Source: Methylorubrum populi (lineage in GTDB: Bacteria; Pseudomonadota; Alphaproteobacteria; Rhizobiales; Beijerinckiaceae). Taken from it: a stretch of 64,000 nt of DNA. Of this stretch, positions 9,397 to 18,980 are shown in pieces; the first letter of the stretch is position 1, and each line of letters begins with the position of its first letter. The stretch is taken from contig NZ_AP014809.1 of the NCBI RefSeq assembly GCF_002355515.1, positions 248,001 through 312,000 of the forward strand, read 5' to 3'. Under the pieces are notes generated by a model. The model worked only from the letters and a program-made list of their open reading frames with translations, was not told the origin of the DNA and did no database searches. The position numbers and the translations under genes were made by a program.

Positions 9397-10360
9397 GGTC
9401 GAGGCTCCGGATTGCGGTCTTGGAACGAATCGGCTGGTGCACGAACGAGGCCGGACGATCGTCGTGGAGAAGGCTGAGGAGTTCGGGGCGCGCGTAGTGG
9501 CCGACCGAGTCCATCATCCGCTTGCGTTTGGTCACGAGCGCGAGGTCCATATCGGCGATCAGGATCCCCTCGCCGTCCCCGAGCGGCTCTGCGAGGTGCT
9601 TGCCCTCGGGCGAGACGATGGCGGTGCAATTGCCGCCTCGGCAGGCGCCGCGCAGGCGCTCCTCGGGGCAGACCTGCGCCACCTGCGCGTCCGTGAGCCA
9701 GCCGGTGGCGTTGACCACGAAGCAGGCCGCTTCCAGGGCGTGGTGACGGATCGTCACCTCCATCTGGTCGGCGAAGATCTGGCCCACCAGCGATCCGGGG
9801 AATTGGGCGGCGTGGATCTCCTCGTGGCGCGCCATCAGGGCGTAGCGGGCGAGCGGGTTGTAGTGCTCCCAGCACGCCAGCGCGCCGACGCGGCCCACGG
9901 CGGTCTCGACCACGTCGAGGCCGGCGCCGTCGCCCTGCCCCCAAATCATGCGCTCGTGGTAGGTCGGAGTGATCTTGCGGCGCTTGAGCTTGAGGCTGCC
10001 GTCCGCATCGAAGATCAGCTGCGTGTTGTAGAGCGAACCGTGGTCCCGCTCGTTCACGCCGAGGACGATGACGGCGTGATGGCGGCGCGCGGCCGCCGCG
10101 ACGGCCTGCGTGACCGGCCCCGGCACCGCGACGGCGCGTTCGTAGAGCTTGAGGTGTTCCGCGCCCTGCAGGGCCGGGGGGAGCACGAAGGAGAAGTAGG
10201 GATAGTAGGGGACGAAGGTCTCGGGAAAGACGATGAAGCGCGCGCCCTTGGCGGCGGCCTCGTCGACGGCGTTGAGCACGCGCTCAAGGGTTCCGTCCGG
10301 TCGGTCGAGGTCCGGTGCGATCTGGACGGCGGCGGCGCGCACGATCCGGCTTTCTGTCAT
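9287..10360 (-). CDS. Nit6803-family nitrilase (Nit1C)
   Basis: 357 residues of the carbon-nitrogen hydrolase superfamily. The catalytic triad is visible: E47 in VFPETF, K129 in [12 protein letters not shown] and C163 in ACWEHYNP, with a second conserved glutamate beside the cysteine. Members of the Nit6803 subgroup convert nitriles to acids and ammonia, and the Nit1C enzyme is tied in Pseudomonas to growth on cyanide (NitC). The last roughly 35 residues overlap the next gene in another frame and look unstructured. It follows the Sll0783-like gene by 62 bp and is second in the operon. Nitrilase activity is likely; the natural nitrile is not determined by sequence. Confidence 0.93.
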   Translation of the reverse strand: MTESRIVRAAAVQIAPDLDRPDGTLERVLNAVDEAAAKGARFIVFPETFVPYYPYFSFVLPPALQGAEHLKLYERAVAVPGPVTQAVAAAARRHHAVIVLGVNERDHGSLYNTQLIFDADGSLKLKRRKITPTYHERMIWGQGDGAGLDVVETAVGRVGALACWEHYNPLARYALMARHEEIHAAQFPGSLVGQIFADQMEVTIRHHALEAACFVVNATGWLTDAQVAQVCPEERLRGACRGGNCTAIVSPEGKHLAEPLGDGEGILIADMDLALVTKRKRMMDSVGHYARPELLSLLHDDRPASFVHQPIRSKTAIRSLDHEQHAASDEPSLSGGHGGLGRDADGTTDQRVAVLRR

Positions 10361-10422
10361 GGCACTCCCTCCGGCTGAGACGGCGGCCGCGTCGGGCGGC
10401 CGCCGGATGCGATAGGCGGGCG

Positions 10423-10905
10423 TCAGACGGTCCAGGTGTCGATGATCACCGCGTTGTCGCGCTTGTGCAGAAGGATGCAGTCGAGCACGTCGAGAGGGTT
10501 GATCATGCGGATGCCCTCGATGAAGGCGGCCTCGCCGTGGCCGTAGAGAGCCTGGGTCGAGAAGCGGCAGGCGTAGACCTTGCCGCCTTCGGCCATGAAC
10601 TTTTCGAGTTGGTTGTTGAAGTTCAGGTGGCCGGGGAAGGCTTCGTCGCCGAGACGCGGGAAGCCGCGCTGGACGCCGAGCGTGATGCCGGGGCCGTAGA
10701 GCAGGATCGAGGTATCGAAGCCCTTGCGCTGCAGGCGGGTCGCCTGGAGCAGGTTGACGAGGCCGATCGAGCCCTCGAACGCCACAGTGTGGAAAGTGAC
10801 GAGCGCCTTCTGGCCCGGCTCCGCCTTCACGTCCTCGAAGACCTTCTCCTCGTAATCGACCAGGAAGTCGCCCTTCTTATGGGGTTCGCGGTTCACGGCA
10901 GGCAT
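10423..10905 (-). CDS. MSMEG_0572/Sll0783-type nitrogen starvation response protein
   Basis: 160 residues starting [14 protein letters not shown], with AAGGAG about 8 bases upstream of the ATG. It matches the Sll0783 family, which opens Nit1C clusters (NitB in Pseudomonas nomenclature). Recognisable stretches are [20 protein letters not shown] near residue 33, and [18 protein letters not shown] with one cysteine near residue 113. The fold resembles DsrE-like small proteins, but I see no proven active site. As first gene of the operon it is the one directly downstream of the sigma-54-like promoter. Function is unknown; in cyanobacteria it responds to nitrogen starvation. Confidence 0.9.
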   Translation of the reverse strand: MPAVNREPHKKGDFLVDYEEKVFEDVKAEPGQKALVTFHTVAFEGSIGLVNLLQATRLQRKGFDTSILLYGPGITLGVQRGFPRLGDEAFPGHLNFNNQLEKFMAEGGKVYACRFSTQALYGHGEAAFIEGIRMINPLDVLDCILLHKRDNAVIIDTWTV

Positions 10906-10971
10906 AGCTCTCGCTCCTTGAAGGATGGGACCGCGGCAGGCGGAGCTGCGAACGGTCGCCTATCCATCTTG

Positions 10972-10986
10972 GCAAACGCCGTGCCA
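10972..10986 (-). promoter_or_regulatory. Sigma-54-type -24/-12 promoter of the Nit1C operon
   Basis: On the minus strand the sequence reads TGGCAC-GGCGT-TTGC, an exact match to the TGGCAC-N5-TTGC core of RpoN promoters. It predicts a start of transcription near 10960 and a leader of about 55 bases before the ATG at 10905. A nitrogen-regulated sigma-54 promoter fits the nitrogen-starvation annotation of the downstream genes. The expected bacterial enhancer-binding activator is not encoded next door. Confidence 0.7.
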
Positions 10987-11030
10987 GTCCCGGTCAGTCA
11001 AAGAGACGATCAATGTGCCGCTTATGAAAA

Positions 11031-11225
11031 CATACAATAAAGCGATCAAGTCGGCACGTATCGGTTCCGATCCTCTCACTTGCAGGCCCTCGACAGCGGC
11101 AATCGCTGCACAAAGGGCGCTCACGGCCTGCGCAATGTGTAATCAAGAATTGATCTTATTGTATGGATAATGCTACGAACATGTTGCATCCAATCACACG
11201 GTACGGTGATTGCAAGACATACAAT
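11031..11225. promoter_or_regulatory. Three CATACAAT boxes in the Nit1C/MocR divergent region
   Basis: The 8-mer CATACAAT occurs at 11031-11038 and 11218-11225 on the plus strand and at 11158-11165 on the minus strand (ATTGTATG). All three lie in the AT-rich 345-bp gap between the Nit1C operon and the divergent MocR gene. The first two copies share the extension CATACAATAA. The spacing (about 70, 200 and 260 bp upstream of the predicted Nit1C transcription start) would suit activator sites for a sigma-54 promoter or operators for the MocR protein. Confidence 0.5.
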
Positions 11226-11250
11226 CTCATATTGATCGCATTGCGATGAC

Positions 11251-12699
11251 GTGGGTACGGAACGGATGAAGGCGTCACACCGAGAAGGACGGGCCGTGTT
11301 TCAGGCCGGTGGCCTGGGCGGCTGGACGCCCGATCTGAAGCGATGGGGGAAGCCGCACTACCTCGCCATCGCGGACGCCTTGGAGGACGACATCCGAACC
11401 GGGCGTTTGACGCCGGGGACACGTCTGCCGACCCAGCGCGCCCTCGCCGAAACGCTCGGCCTGAACTTCACGACCGTATCCCGCGGCTATGTCGAGGCCC
11501 ATAAGCGTGGCCTGATCGAGGGCCGTGTCGGCCAGGGCACCTACGTGGTCGATCCGGCCCAAGCGGCCCGTCCGAGCAGCGCCGCGCCGAGGATCGGGCC
11601 CGTCGATTTCACCATGAACCTCCCGCCCGAGCCCGATGCACCGGCGCTGCGGGCGCGCATGCAGGCCTCCTTCGCAGAGCTCTCCGGCGACCTCGGCAAT
11701 CTGCTGCGGTATCAGGGTTTCGGCGGCACGGACGAGGACAAGCAGGCCGCGCTGCGATGGTTGAAGGCCCGGGGCATCGTCGCGGCCCAGGAGCGCCTGC
11801 TGATCTGCCCCGGCACGCACAGCGCGCTCTTCGGCGTGCTGGGCCAGATCGCTCGTCCGGGTGACACGATCTGCGCCGAGCGGATCACCTATCCGGGCAT
11901 CCGTGCGCTCGCGGCGCATCTCGGCCTCCGTCTCGTGGACCTTCCCATGGACCGTCACGGGGTCGATCCGGACGCATTCGCGGCCGCCTGCACGAAGGTG
12001 GCACCGAAGGCGATCTATCTGAATCCCCTGTTGCAGAACCCGACCACCGCGACGCTGCCCCGGGCGCGGCGCGAGGCGATCATCGCCGTGGCGCGCCGAT
12101 ATGCCGTCACGATCCTTGAGGACGACGCCTACGCGCATATCTGCCCGGCCCCGCCGCCGAGCTTCGCCGAGCTCGCGCCCGAGATCACCTATTACGTGGC
12201 GGGTCTCGCCAAGTGCCTCGGCGCGGGGCTTCGCCTCGCCTTCCTGGTGGCGCCGAGCGCGCGGTCGGCCCTCCCCCTCGGGGGCGCGTTGCGAGCGGCC
12301 ACCGTCATGGCGTCACCGATCTCGACGGCGCTGGCCACACGCTGGATCCTGGACGGCACCGCGGAGGCCATCGTGGACTTCGTCCGGGAGGAATCGAGCG
12401 CGCGCCAGCGCATCGCGGGCTCGCTTCTGCCCGCCGCAAGCTACACCGCCGATCCGCACGGCTTCCATGTCTGGATCACGCTGCCGGAGGGGTGGACGCG
12501 CTCGGCCTTCGCGAGCCAGGGCCGTGCGGCGGGGCTGGGCGTCGTCGGCAGTGATCCGTTCTGCGTGGCCGGGACGCCGCCGGAGGCGGTGCGCCTCTGC
12601 CTCGGCGGCCCCTCGACCCGGCAGCAGATCACGCACGGACTTGAAGTCCTCGCTCACGCGCTCGAAGGCTCGCCGGCCCTCGCCTCGACCTACATCTGA
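11251..12699 (+). CDS. MocR-type (GntR/aminotransferase fusion) transcriptional regulator
   Basis: 482 residues from a GTG; an ATG five codons later at 11266 is equally plausible. A winged-helix GntR domain occupies about residues 30-105 (PHYLAIADALEDDIRTG, then LPTQRALAETLGLNFTTVSR). It is followed by a fold-type I aminotransferase-like domain with the PLP lysine K321 in VAGLAKCLGAG and the LNPLLQNPTT segment. MocR proteins sense PLP-bound amines and control neighbouring genes. The position, divergent from Nit1C with repeated boxes between them, makes this its probable regulator. That link is inference; the operon also carries a sigma-54-type promoter that MocR alone would not activate. Confidence 0.92.
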   Translation: MGTERMKASHREGRAVFQAGGLGGWTPDLKRWGKPHYLAIADALEDDIRTGRLTPGTRLPTQRALAETLGLNFTTVSRGYVEAHKRGLIEGRVGQGTYVVDPAQAARPSSAAPRIGPVDFTMNLPPEPDAPALRARMQASFAELSGDLGNLLRYQGFGGTDEDKQAALRWLKARGIVAAQERLLICPGTHSALFGVLGQIARPGDTICAERITYPGIRALAAHLGLRLVDLPMDRHGVDPDAFAAACTKVAPKAIYLNPLLQNPTTATLPRARREAIIAVARRYAVTILEDDAYAHICPAPPPSFAELAPEITYYVAGLAKCLGAGLRLAFLVAPSARSALPLGGALRAATVMASPISTALATRWILDGTAEAIVDFVREESSARQRIAGSLLPAASYTADPHGFHVWITLPEGWTRSAFASQGRAAGLGVVGSDPFCVAGTPPEAVRLCLGGPSTRQQITHGLEVLAHALEGSPALASTYI

Positions 12700-12899
12700 G
12701 CCGCGCGTTCGACGAAAACTCTCAGGTCGGCCCGGCGCTGACGGCGACCTCCTCGGCCGGGATGCCATCGCTCAAGCGGCGATCTTGGGAGAAAAGCCTT
12801 GATCCGTCCCCGCTTCACCCCTCGCCACCGATTGCACGCGGGCAAGCGGGACGATTAATCTTGCGCCTTCTGTGGAGTGAGAGACGAGGCGTCCGCGGC

Positions 12900-13793
12900 A
12901 TGCATTCCGGTACTCTGTCGCTGGATGCGTTCCTGGATCGGCGGGCGACCGACCGGCGCCTTGCCCGTCTCACGCACGACGTACCGCTACCCGAGGCGAA
13001 AGGCCTGGAATTCGGGCCGGCGAACAACCCCACGGTCCTGCCCGTGGGCATCCGCGTGGCCTATGTCGATCATGCCCTCGATGCGCAGGCCGGCCTGGAG
13101 GGAGCGGTTTCGGTCGATCATGCCTGGACCGGTTCGGGCTCGCTGATGGAGTCGATCGGGCAGGACGGGCTCGACTTCGCCATCGCCGCGCAAGTCGCGC
13201 AATATGTGCCGAACCTGCTCGGCTGGTTTCGCGGCATCCACGCCGTGCTGCGGCCGGGCGGCGTGCTCAACCTCTCACTCCCCGACCGCCGGTTCATGTT
13301 CGATGCCGGCCGGGCCGACTCCACCATCGCGGAAATGGTCGAGGCCGATCTGTTGGACTATGCCCGGCCGAGTCCGCGCCAGATCTTCGCCCATACCTAC
13401 GGCGCGCTGGCCATCGGTCCCGGCGAGATCTGGGCGGGGGAAGATCCGGCGAGGGCACCGCGACTCTGCGGCGAGGCCGCCCTGGCACTGGCCCACAAGC
13501 AGGCGAGCGACGCCCTCGCCTCGGGCCGCTATGAGAGTTGCCATTGCTGGGTGTTCACGCCGCTGTCCTTCCTCGACCTCGTCGAGGCGGCGTCGCGGCT
13601 CGGTCTGTTCCCGTTCGTGCTGAACCGGATCGCCGGGACTGAGCCGGACGGCTTCGAGTTCTACGCGTCGATGCGACGCGACGGCGAGACCGATCCCCAG
13701 GCGCTGCGCGGCATGCAGGAGGGCGCCATCGCCCATCTGCGCGGAATTCTGGTGCGGCAGCAACGGACGGCACGGATGCTCGCGACCGCTTGA
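12900..13793 (+). CDS. Class I SAM-dependent methyltransferase-like protein
   Basis: 297 residues from the ATG at 12900 (MHSGTLSLDAFLDRR); sequence upstream of this codon is arginine-rich and non-conserved in character. The fold is suggested by GLEFGPANNPTVLP near residue 33, where a glycine-rich SAM loop is expected, by DFAIAAQVAQYVPNLLGWF as the post-motif segment, and by VLRPGGVLNLSLPDRRFMFD, the typical methyltransferase motif ending in LPD. These features resemble methyltransferases acting on surface polysaccharide or glycan substrates. There are no helpful neighbours, so the substrate is unknown. Confidence 0.72.
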   Translation: MHSGTLSLDAFLDRRATDRRLARLTHDVPLPEAKGLEFGPANNPTVLPVGIRVAYVDHALDAQAGLEGAVSVDHAWTGSGSLMESIGQDGLDFAIAAQVAQYVPNLLGWFRGIHAVLRPGGVLNLSLPDRRFMFDAGRADSTIAEMVEADLLDYARPSPRQIFAHTYGALAIGPGEIWAGEDPARAPRLCGEAALALAHKQASDALASGRYESCHCWVFTPLSFLDLVEAASRLGLFPFVLNRIAGTEPDGFEFYASMRRDGETDPQALRGMQEGAIAHLRGILVRQQRTARMLATA

Positions 13794-14070
13794 AGAGTTC
13801 GAGCGCAGACGAGGGTCGGCACCGGGAGATCGAGGGTCTTCAAGGGACCGAATCGCAGAATGTGCCGGTTCGATCCGACCATTCCTACGATCGCGACGGA
13901 CCGAACCGCGCGCAAATCAAGCGCATCGGGAAGAATATGCCGATCACGGCCGTTTGCGCAGACTTGCTATGCTCCAGATTCTGCCCTCAGGTATCGTGCC
14001 GGTACGCTGGGCCTGAGTCGGATCGAGCGGCGGGGAGCTTTTCGGCGATGGTGGAAACTGCCCCGGTCTG

Positions 14071-17000
14071 ATGTTCGAGAGCGCCACTGCCACGGCCTTC
14101 CCCTTCCTCGAAGGAGGCGGGCGAATGGGTGCGATGATGCGCTCTCACGCGTGGTCGCGCTCGCCGCTCGGGCATCCCGGCACGTGGCCGTCCTGTCTGC
14201 GCTCGACGGTCAGCCTGATGCTGGGCTCGCGCTTCCCGATGTTCGTGGCGTTCGGTCCCGAACTCGGCTTCCTCTACAACGATGCTTACGCCGAAATCCT
14301 CGGTGACAAGCATCCCGAAGCGCTCGGCCGACCCTTCCACGACATCTGGCCGGAGATCTGGCCCGACATCGCACCGCTGATCGACCGGGCGCTGTCCGGC
14401 GAGCCGACGTGGTCCGAAGACATGCCGTTGACCATGAACCGGCGCGGCCACGACGAACAGACCTGGTTCACCTTCTCCTACTCGCCGGTGCGTGATGAGC
14501 AGGGCCGGGTTGCCGGCATGTTCTGCGCCTGCACCGAGACGACGGGACGTGTGCGCGCCGAGATCGGCCTGCGCGAGGCGGAGGCGCGCCAGAGGGCGCT
14601 CGCCGACCACCTGCCGAGCGGCTATGTCTACCAGCTCGCCACGCCCCGCGACGGATCGGATCGCCGATTCCTCTACGTGTCTCAGGGCTTCGAGCGCATG
14701 ACCGGCCTGCCGGCGGAGGCGGTGCTCGCCGATCCGGCCGCCGCCTACGACCTCTTCCTGCCGGACCATCGCGAGCGTCTCGCCGAGGCTGAGGCGGCGG
14801 CCATCCGCGAACTCGCACCGTTCGATGTCGAGGCGCCGATGCGCCGCCCCGACGGCAGCATCGCCTGGACCCGGATCGTCTCGGCACCGCGCGCCGTCGG
14901 CGATTATCTGGTCTGGGACGGACTGCACCTCGACGACACGGCCCGGAGGCGAGCCGAGGAGCAACTGCGCGAGAGCGAGCGGCGCTTGCGGTTGGCGACC
15001 GAGGCGGCGGAGATCGGGCTCTGGGACGTCGACGAGGTCAAAGGGACCCTGTTCTGGCCGGCGCGAGTGAAGGCGATGTTCGGGATCTCGCCCGACGTGC
15101 CGGTCACGATGGCCGACTACTATGCCGGCCTGCACCCGGACGATCGCGAGGCCACGAGCGCCGCCTACGCCGCCGCCGCCGATCCGGACCGGCGCGCCGT
15201 CTACGATGTGGAGTACCGCACGGTCGGTCGGGAGGACGGGATCGTGCGCTGGGTCGCCGCCAAGGGAAGGGGCGTGTTCGAGGGCGGGCGCTGCCTGCGC
15301 GTGCTCGGCACGGCCATCGACATCACCGCACGCAAGCAGGCCGAGGCGGCGCTGCTCGATCGCGAGGCACGCCTCAAAGCCGTCTTCGCTCAGGCCGGAG
15401 CGGGCCTCGCGCTGACGGACATGGAGGGCCGCTTCACGGAGGTGAACGGGACCTACTGCACCATCGTCGGCCGCTCGCGTGACGAGGTGCTCGGCTCTCG
15501 CATGATCGAGATCACGCATCCGGACGATCGCTCCGGCAATATCCCTTCGTTCGAGGCGGCGGCGCGCGGCGGGACCGCGTTCGACATCGAGAAGCGGTAT
15601 GTCCGTCCCGACGGCGAGATCGTCTGGGTTCGCAACAGCGTCTCGGCCGTGCGCTCGGACGACGGTCGGGTCGTGGCCATGCTGGCTGTCAGCGTGGACA
15701 TCACCGACAGGGTCCGCGCCGAGCTGGCTCTCCGGGAGAGCGAGGCGCAGTTCCGTGTCCTCTCGCAGGTGCTGCCGAACTTCGTGTGGGCCACCGACGC
15801 GGACGGACGTGCCACTTGGTTCAATGAGCGCGTCTACGCCTATGCCGGCCTGATCCAGGGCCAGCTCGACGCGGAGGGGTGGTGGGCCATCGTCCATCCC
15901 GATGATCGCGAGCGTGTGGCGCGCGAATGGCTCGCCGCGGTGACGAGCGTCGACAGCTACCAGTGCGAATACAGGCTGAGGCGGGCGGACGGCACCTATC
16001 GTTGGTTCCTGGGCCGCGGTCAGCCGGTCGTGGCCGGCGACGGCGCGGTGCTGCGCTGGGTCGGCACCAGCACCGATATCGACGATCAGAAGCAGGTGAT
16101 GGCCGAACTCGTGCGCTTCAACGAGGCCCTGGAGCGGCGCGTCGCCGAGCGCACGGCGGAGCATGACCGGGTCTGGCGCAACTCGCGCGACCTGCTGGTG
16201 GTGGTCGGCGCCGACGGCGTCTTCCGGGCGGCGAATCCGGCCTGGGAGGCGATCCTCGGCTACGGCCCGACGGAGGTGGTGGGGCGCCATTTCGGCACCT
16301 TCATCTGGCCGGACGATATCGAACTGACCCAGGCCGCCCTCGAGCGGGCCGTCAGCACCGGTCCGCTCACCGATTTCGAGAATCGCTATCGGCACAAGGA
16401 AGGGACGCCGCGCTGGATCTCCTGGCGCACCGCCATCGAGGGCGATCTGGTCTATGCGTATGGGCGCGACGTCACCGCCGAGCGGACGCAGGGCGAGGCA
16501 CTCCGGCAGGCCGAGGAAGCGTTGCGCCAGTCGCAGAAGCTGGAGGCCGTCGGGCAATTGACCGGCGGCGTGGCCCATGACTTCAACAATCTGCTGACCA
16601 TCATCCGCTCCTCGGTCGATTTCCTGCGCCGCCCCGACCTGCCCGAGGAACGCAAGAGCCGTTATCTCACCGCCGTCTCCGAAACGGTGGACCGGGCGGC
16701 CAAGCTGACCGGACAGCTCCTCGCATTCGCGCGGCGGCAGGCGCTCAAGCCCGAGACGCTCGATGTCGGCGCCCGCCTGCGCGGCGTGGCCGACCTTCTC
16801 GACACGGTGACCGGCGCCCGCATCCGAGTCGTGACCGAGGTCCCGGACAGGTCCTGCTTCGTCAAGGTGGACCTCAGCCAGTTCGAAACCGCCCTCGTCA
16901 ACATGGCGGTCAACGCCCGTGACGCGATGGAGGGCGAAGGCACACTGACGCTGCGCCTCGAATGCGGCGTGTCGCTGCCCGCCATCCGGGGCCATGCCGC

Positions 17001-17670
17001 CGCGGCCGGACCGTTCGCCGCGGTTTCCCTCCACGACACCGGCTCCGGCATCGAACCCACCGTGCTCGCCCATGTCTTCGAGCCGTTCTTCACCACGAAG
17101 GAGGTCGGCAAGGGAACGGGCCTCGGCCTCTCACAGGTCTTCGGCTTCGCCAAGCAGTCCGGCGGGGATGTGGCCGTCGACAGCGCCCCCGGCCGCGGCA
17201 CGACGTTCACGCTCTACCTGCCCGAGGTCGAGCCCGAGGCCTCAACCGTCGAGCGGGGCGGCAAGGCCGATCCGGTCGAGCCCGGCGGCTACGGCCAGCA
17301 GGTGCTGGTGGTCGAGGACAACGTCGAGGTCGGACGCTTCGCGACCCAGATTCTGGAGGATCTCGGCTACGTGACGACCTGGGCGGCGAATGCCGCCTCC
17401 GCGCTCGAATATCTCGCGGAGAGAGGCGCCACATTCGACGCCGTGTTCTCCGATGTGGTGATGCCCGGCATGAACGGCGTCGAGCTGGCGCATGAAATTC
17501 AGCGGCGCTTCCCGAACCTGCCCGTCGTGCTGGCCTCCGGCTACAGCCACGTGCTGGCCCAGGAAGGCCGCCACGGTTTCGAGCTCCTTCAGAAGCCCTA
17601 CTCGGCCGAGCAGCTTTCCCGCATCCTGCAACGCGTCACGGTGCAGCGTGCCGAAGCCGGGCGCTCATAG
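14071..17670 (+). CDS. Multi-PAS hybrid sensor histidine kinase with C-terminal receiver
   Basis: 1199 residues with no obvious membrane segment, so probably cytoplasmic. About six PAS/PAC modules fill residues 30-820 (for example FVAFGPELGFLYNDAYAEIL and repeated WFxxxGxPV/DITxR-type endings). They lead into a HisKA domain with phospho-acceptor H836 in GGVAHDFNNLL. An HATPase_c domain follows with N-box MAVNARDAM and G-boxes DTGSGIEP and GKGTGLGLSQ, and then a receiver domain with phospho-acceptor D1128 in FSDVVMPGMNG. Such FixL/BvrS-like kinases sense light, oxygen or small ligands through PAS cofactors, but none can be assigned here. No partner regulator is adjacent. Confidence 0.92.
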   Translation: MFESATATAFPFLEGGGRMGAMMRSHAWSRSPLGHPGTWPSCLRSTVSLMLGSRFPMFVAFGPELGFLYNDAYAEILGDKHPEALGRPFHDIWPEIWPDIAPLIDRALSGEPTWSEDMPLTMNRRGHDEQTWFTFSYSPVRDEQGRVAGMFCACTETTGRVRAEIGLREAEARQRALADHLPSGYVYQLATPRDGSDRRFLYVSQGFERMTGLPAEAVLADPAAAYDLFLPDHRERLAEAEAAAIRELAPFDVEAPMRRPDGSIAWTRIVSAPRAVGDYLVWDGLHLDDTARRRAEEQLRESERRLRLATEAAEIGLWDVDEVKGTLFWPARVKAMFGISPDVPVTMADYYAGLHPDDREATSAAYAAAADPDRRAVYDVEYRTVGREDGIVRWVAAKGRGVFEGGRCLRVLGTAIDITARKQAEAALLDREARLKAVFAQAGAGLALTDMEGRFTEVNGTYCTIVGRSRDEVLGSRMIEITHPDDRSGNIPSFEAAARGGTAFDIEKRYVRPDGEIVWVRNSVSAVRSDDGRVVAMLAVSVDITDRVRAELALRESEAQFRVLSQVLPNFVWATDADGRATWFNERVYAYAGLIQGQLDAEGWWAIVHPDDRERVAREWLAAVTSVDSYQCEYRLRRADGTYRWFLGRGQPVVAGDGAVLRWVGTSTDIDDQKQVMAELVRFNEALERRVAERTAEHDRVWRNSRDLLVVVGADGVFRAANPAWEAILGYGPTEVVGRHFGTFIWPDDIELTQAALERAVSTGPLTDFENRYRHKEGTPRWISWRTAIEGDLVYAYGRDVTAERTQGEALRQAEEALRQSQKLEAVGQLTGGVAHDFNNLLTIIRSSVDFLRRPDLPEERKSRYLTAVSETVDRAAKLTGQLLAFARRQALKPETLDVGARLRGVADLLDTVTGARIRVVTEVPDRSCFVKVDLSQFETALVNMAVNARDAMEGEGTLTLRLECGVSLPAIRGHAAAAGPFAAVSLHDTGSGIEPTVLAHVFEPFFTTKEVGKGTGLGLSQVFGFAKQSGGDVAVDSAPGRGTTFTLYLPEVEPEASTVERGGKADPVEPGGYGQQVLVVEDNVEVGRFATQILEDLGYVTTWAANAASALEYLAERGATFDAVFSDVVMPGMNGVELAHEIQRRFPNLPVVLASGYSHVLAQEGRHGFELLQKPYSAEQLSRILQRVTVQRAEAGRS

Positions 17671-17799
17671 GTATCCTGCGGTACGGCCGGAAGGAACCGG
17701 GAACGGTGACCGCTCGATTAAAGCAGGGTTCATTGAGCCAGCGACCGCCCCGCACGGCGCCCTCCGCATCGTCGACGGGGCGGTTCCGGTTGCAAGGTC

Positions 17800-18837
17800 T
17801 CAAAGGCGGTCGCCAGCTGCCTGTTCCGCCGACGCAGCACCCGGTCGATAGCCGGACATGCGGCCGGCCCCTGCCCTGACCGCCGCGATCAGATCGTCGA
17901 GTGCCGAGGCGGCCAGAGACCGGCTCGCGGCGAGATAGTAGGTCTCCCATCCGATCGAGAGGAAATCGAGACCAAGTCTCTCGGCCGATGCACGAACGCC
18001 GAGCCCGGCATCCGCCGCCCCGCAGGCGATGACGGCGGCGACCGCCTGATGCGTGAACTCCTCGACCGCGTAGCCATGAATCGCGCTGGCGGGCAGGCCG
18101 GCCTCGGCCAGCATGCGGTCGAACCAGTCGCGCGTGCCCGATCCCTTCTGACGGTTGACGTAGCGCACGCCCTCGGCGGTCAGATCGGTCAGGCTGCGGA
18201 TGCCATGCGGGTTGCCGGGCGCGAGCAGAAGGCCCTGTTCGCGTTCAAAAAGGGGATGAAGGGCAAGACCGGCCGCGTCGATCGACGAGAAGGGCGGGCC
18301 GGCCGCGCCGGGGCCGCGCGCACCGCAGTGGAAGCCTGCGACATCGACGCCTCCGCCGAGGAGGCGTTCGACCGCAGCGCGGCTGCCCATGACCGACATT
18401 TCGAAGCCGCCGAGCTCGCCCAGCACCTCGACCAGCAGCGGGTCGTGGCTCGCGGCGAGGGTGAACACGCCGGCTCGGCCGGTGAGGAGTTCGCGCAGGC
18501 GATGTTCGACAGCGCGGGTCTCACGGAGCAGGCCGGCCTCGAGCCCGCCGGCCGCGGCGGCGAGCGCTTCCGCCAGCGACGCACCGAACCCGGTCAGGGC
18601 CGTGCCATGACCGCGGGTCTTGTGCACCAAGGGCCGGCCGAGAGCCACCTCGTAGGTCTGCAGACGGGCCCAGGCGGCACGGTACGACAGACCGAGTGCA
18701 TCGGCGAAGCCCTGCACCGAGCCCGTTCGTGCGATCGCCTCGAACACCACCATCAGGTCGGACACCGCGACGGTGTTCGCTCCGACCCGGACCGTGCCGC
18801 CGAGGCCGAGCGCAACGGCAACGGAATTCAGTTTCAT
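17800..18837 (-). CDS. ModE/LysR-type HTH regulator with periplasmic-binding-protein-like domain
   Basis: 345 residues from the ATG at 18837 (MKLNSVAVALGLGG). The N-terminal winged helix (VFEAIARTGSVQGFADALGLSYRAAW written in pieces around residues 35-60) is of the ModE/LysR type. The C-terminal two thirds form a PBP-like effector domain with VNRQKGSGTRDWFDRML and YAVEEFTHQAVAAVI. This class often responds to molybdate or related oxyanions or to metabolites of molybdoenzymes. A degraded copy of its C-terminal part lies at 52.36-52.56 kb just upstream of a formate dehydrogenase gene, which suggests that one paralogue controlled formate dehydrogenase. It is convergent with the hybrid kinase. 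Confidence 0.82.
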   Translation of the reverse strand: MKLNSVAVALGLGGTVRVGANTVAVSDLMVVFEAIARTGSVQGFADALGLSYRAAWARLQTYEVALGRPLVHKTRGHGTALTGFGASLAEALAAAAGGLEAGLLRETRAVEHRLRELLTGRAGVFTLAASHDPLLVEVLGELGGFEMSVMGSRAAVERLLGGGVDVAGFHCGARGPGAAGPPFSSIDAAGLALHPLFEREQGLLLAPGNPHGIRSLTDLTAEGVRYVNRQKGSGTRDWFDRMLAEAGLPASAIHGYAVEEFTHQAVAAVIACGAADAGLGVRASAERLGLDFLSIGWETYYLAASRSLAASALDDLIAAVRAGAGRMSGYRPGAASAEQAAGDRL

Positions 18838-18980
18838 ATTGCTGGCGTCGCAACTGTCGTTCACAACCACATCTCCGCATCGGGGCTGGTCGCGGGGCAA
18901 TGGTTCGACCGAGGCGGACCGTCCCGGTTTCACGCGCCGGCACGACGTTCCCTCACGGACGCAAGAGCGGCCCAGCGCCA

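Noticed and set aside
13987..17073. Long open frame (over 1,000 codons) on the minus strand opposite the hybrid kinase
   Set aside because: It mirrors the kinase gene codon by codon, lacks any domain, and is an effect of high GC at third positions.
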